Source of the DNA: Paracoccus sigandri
Lineage (GTDB): Bacteria; Pseudomonadota; Alphaproteobacteria; Rhodobacterales; Rhodobacteraceae
Assembly (NCBI RefSeq): GCF_003709565.1
Contig: NZ_QNRC01000002.1
Location: forward strand, 215,238 to 279,237
Reading direction: 5' to 3'
Length of the DNA: 64,000 nt
Made by a program: the position numbers and the translations under genes. Below are positions 63,812-64,000 of the stretch, in pieces. Below the pieces are notes generated by a model. It searched no databases. It was given only the letters and a program-made list of their open reading frames with translations, and was not told the origin of the DNA. Numbering within the stretch: position 1 is the stretch's first letter; every line of letters begins with the position of its first letter.

Positions 63812-64000
63812 GGTTCTGTTGACACTTACTTGATCCACAGGACGATGGCAGCGATGGTGATGACGGCGAGGTAGTTTCTGGCGGTTTTCTCGTATCGCGT
63901 GGCGACCCTTCGGAACTGCTTGAGCTTGGAGAGTGAGCCTGTGAACGCCACTGGTTCGAGAGAACAGGCGCACGCATTCGATCAGATGTCTCTGGGCGTA
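63812..64000 (-). mobile_element. Right end of an IS5-type insertion sequence (runs off the window)
   Basis: The element seems to begin at GGTTCTGTTGACA right after a CTAG tetranucleotide, a target commonly used by the IS427 group of IS5. The transposase stop codon is 14 bases inside this end, as usual. The other end lies beyond the window, so the inverted repeat and target duplication cannot be checked. Confidence 0.7.
63826..64000 (-). pseudogene. IS5-family transposase, C-terminal part, apparently frameshifted
   Basis: The last 35 codons read KLKQFRRVATRYEKTARN and YLAVITIAAIVLWIK, the standard C-terminus of IS5/IS427 transposases. Upstream, the matching family segment YAQRHLIEC is present but in another frame: about 43 bases stand where some six are expected, and the frame of the tail meets a TGA just before. 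The extra bases hold an imperfect inverted repeat (GTGCGCCTGT and ACAGGCTCAC). So this copy looks disrupted by a small insertion. Programmed frameshifting is known in the group but normally further upstream. Confidence 0.65.

Noticed and set aside
1..64000. tRNA, rRNA, CRISPR arrays, prophage or plasmid origin
   Set aside because: No cloverleaf with T-loop signature, rRNA segment, spaced direct repeats, phage structural genes or iteron cluster was seen on either strand; the only mobile DNA recognised is the IS end.

Overview
The window is about 64 kb of high-GC (roughly two-thirds G+C) chromosomal DNA from an alphaproteobacterium, most probably a Rhodobacteraceae member such as Paracoccus or a close relative. 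The grounds are a HemA-type 5-aminolevulinate synthase, family-specific small genes recognised from memory (DUF6446 between glyQ and glyS, a DUF6456/DUF6477-like pair, an IalB protein), alphaproteobacterial-style promoters, the dispersed ATATTTGRGCC-type intergenic repeat, and an IS5-type transposase at the right edge. No rRNA, tRNA, CRISPR array, prophage or replication origin was seen.

Layout. 1-5231: two small membrane/exported genes, then a tight leftward sugar-nucleotide operon (ColD-like 3-dehydratase, gmd, manC, fcl/colC-like) that fits GDP-L-colitose synthesis. 5415-8975: lepA, an EamA transporter and a HAD phosphatase. 9265-13295: a small secreted protein, a sirtuin, a BtuF-like binding protein, an orphan ParA, an ABM protein and a dipeptidase. 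13369-16053: RodZ-like protein and hemA with an FNR-type box upstream. 16141-20789: M20 peptidase, lytic transglycosylase lipoprotein, a membrane protein and gatB. 20805-24050: DUF6456 and DUF6477 genes and a HerA-like ATPase. 24100-24370: a gene-free stretch with two candidate small RNA units. 24586-30809: ialB, then lpxD-acp-KAS and the divergent LdtD-like/MepK-like pair for 3-3 peptidoglycan cross-links.

31119-40068 is a pyrimidine salvage/catabolism island: TetR, RutR with a near-consensus RutR operator, a beta-ureidopropionase-type amidohydrolase, dihydropyrimidinase, a four-gene ABC importer and a nucleoside hydrolase. The dihydropyrimidine dehydrogenase that would start the reductive pathway is not in the window. 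40085-49588 is the conserved pyrH-frr-uppS-cdsA-dxr-rseP-bamA-ompH envelope/translation block, interrupted by a voltage-gated cation channel gene between pyrH and frr and lacking the usual lpxD-fabZ-lpxA tail. 49676-58689: miaA, AraC regulator, rlmE-ppx, SulP transporter, TrkH and a SPOR/peptidoglycan-binding protein. 58810-62440: glyQ-DUF6446-glyS, where glyS carries an in-frame patch of foreign-looking codon usage. 62441-64000: a long stretch without a recognisable gene, a beta-propeller gene and the end of a disrupted IS5-type element lying directly upstream of it.

No wholly new multi-gene system is obvious. The strongest leads are the colitose cassette, the paired small-RNA candidates beside a 9-bp perfect palindrome, the low-GC mosaic in glyS, the unusual selectivity filter of the channel, and a dispersed hairpin-plus-tail repeat that marks gene 3' ends. 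All family calls come from reading the translations; no database search was run.
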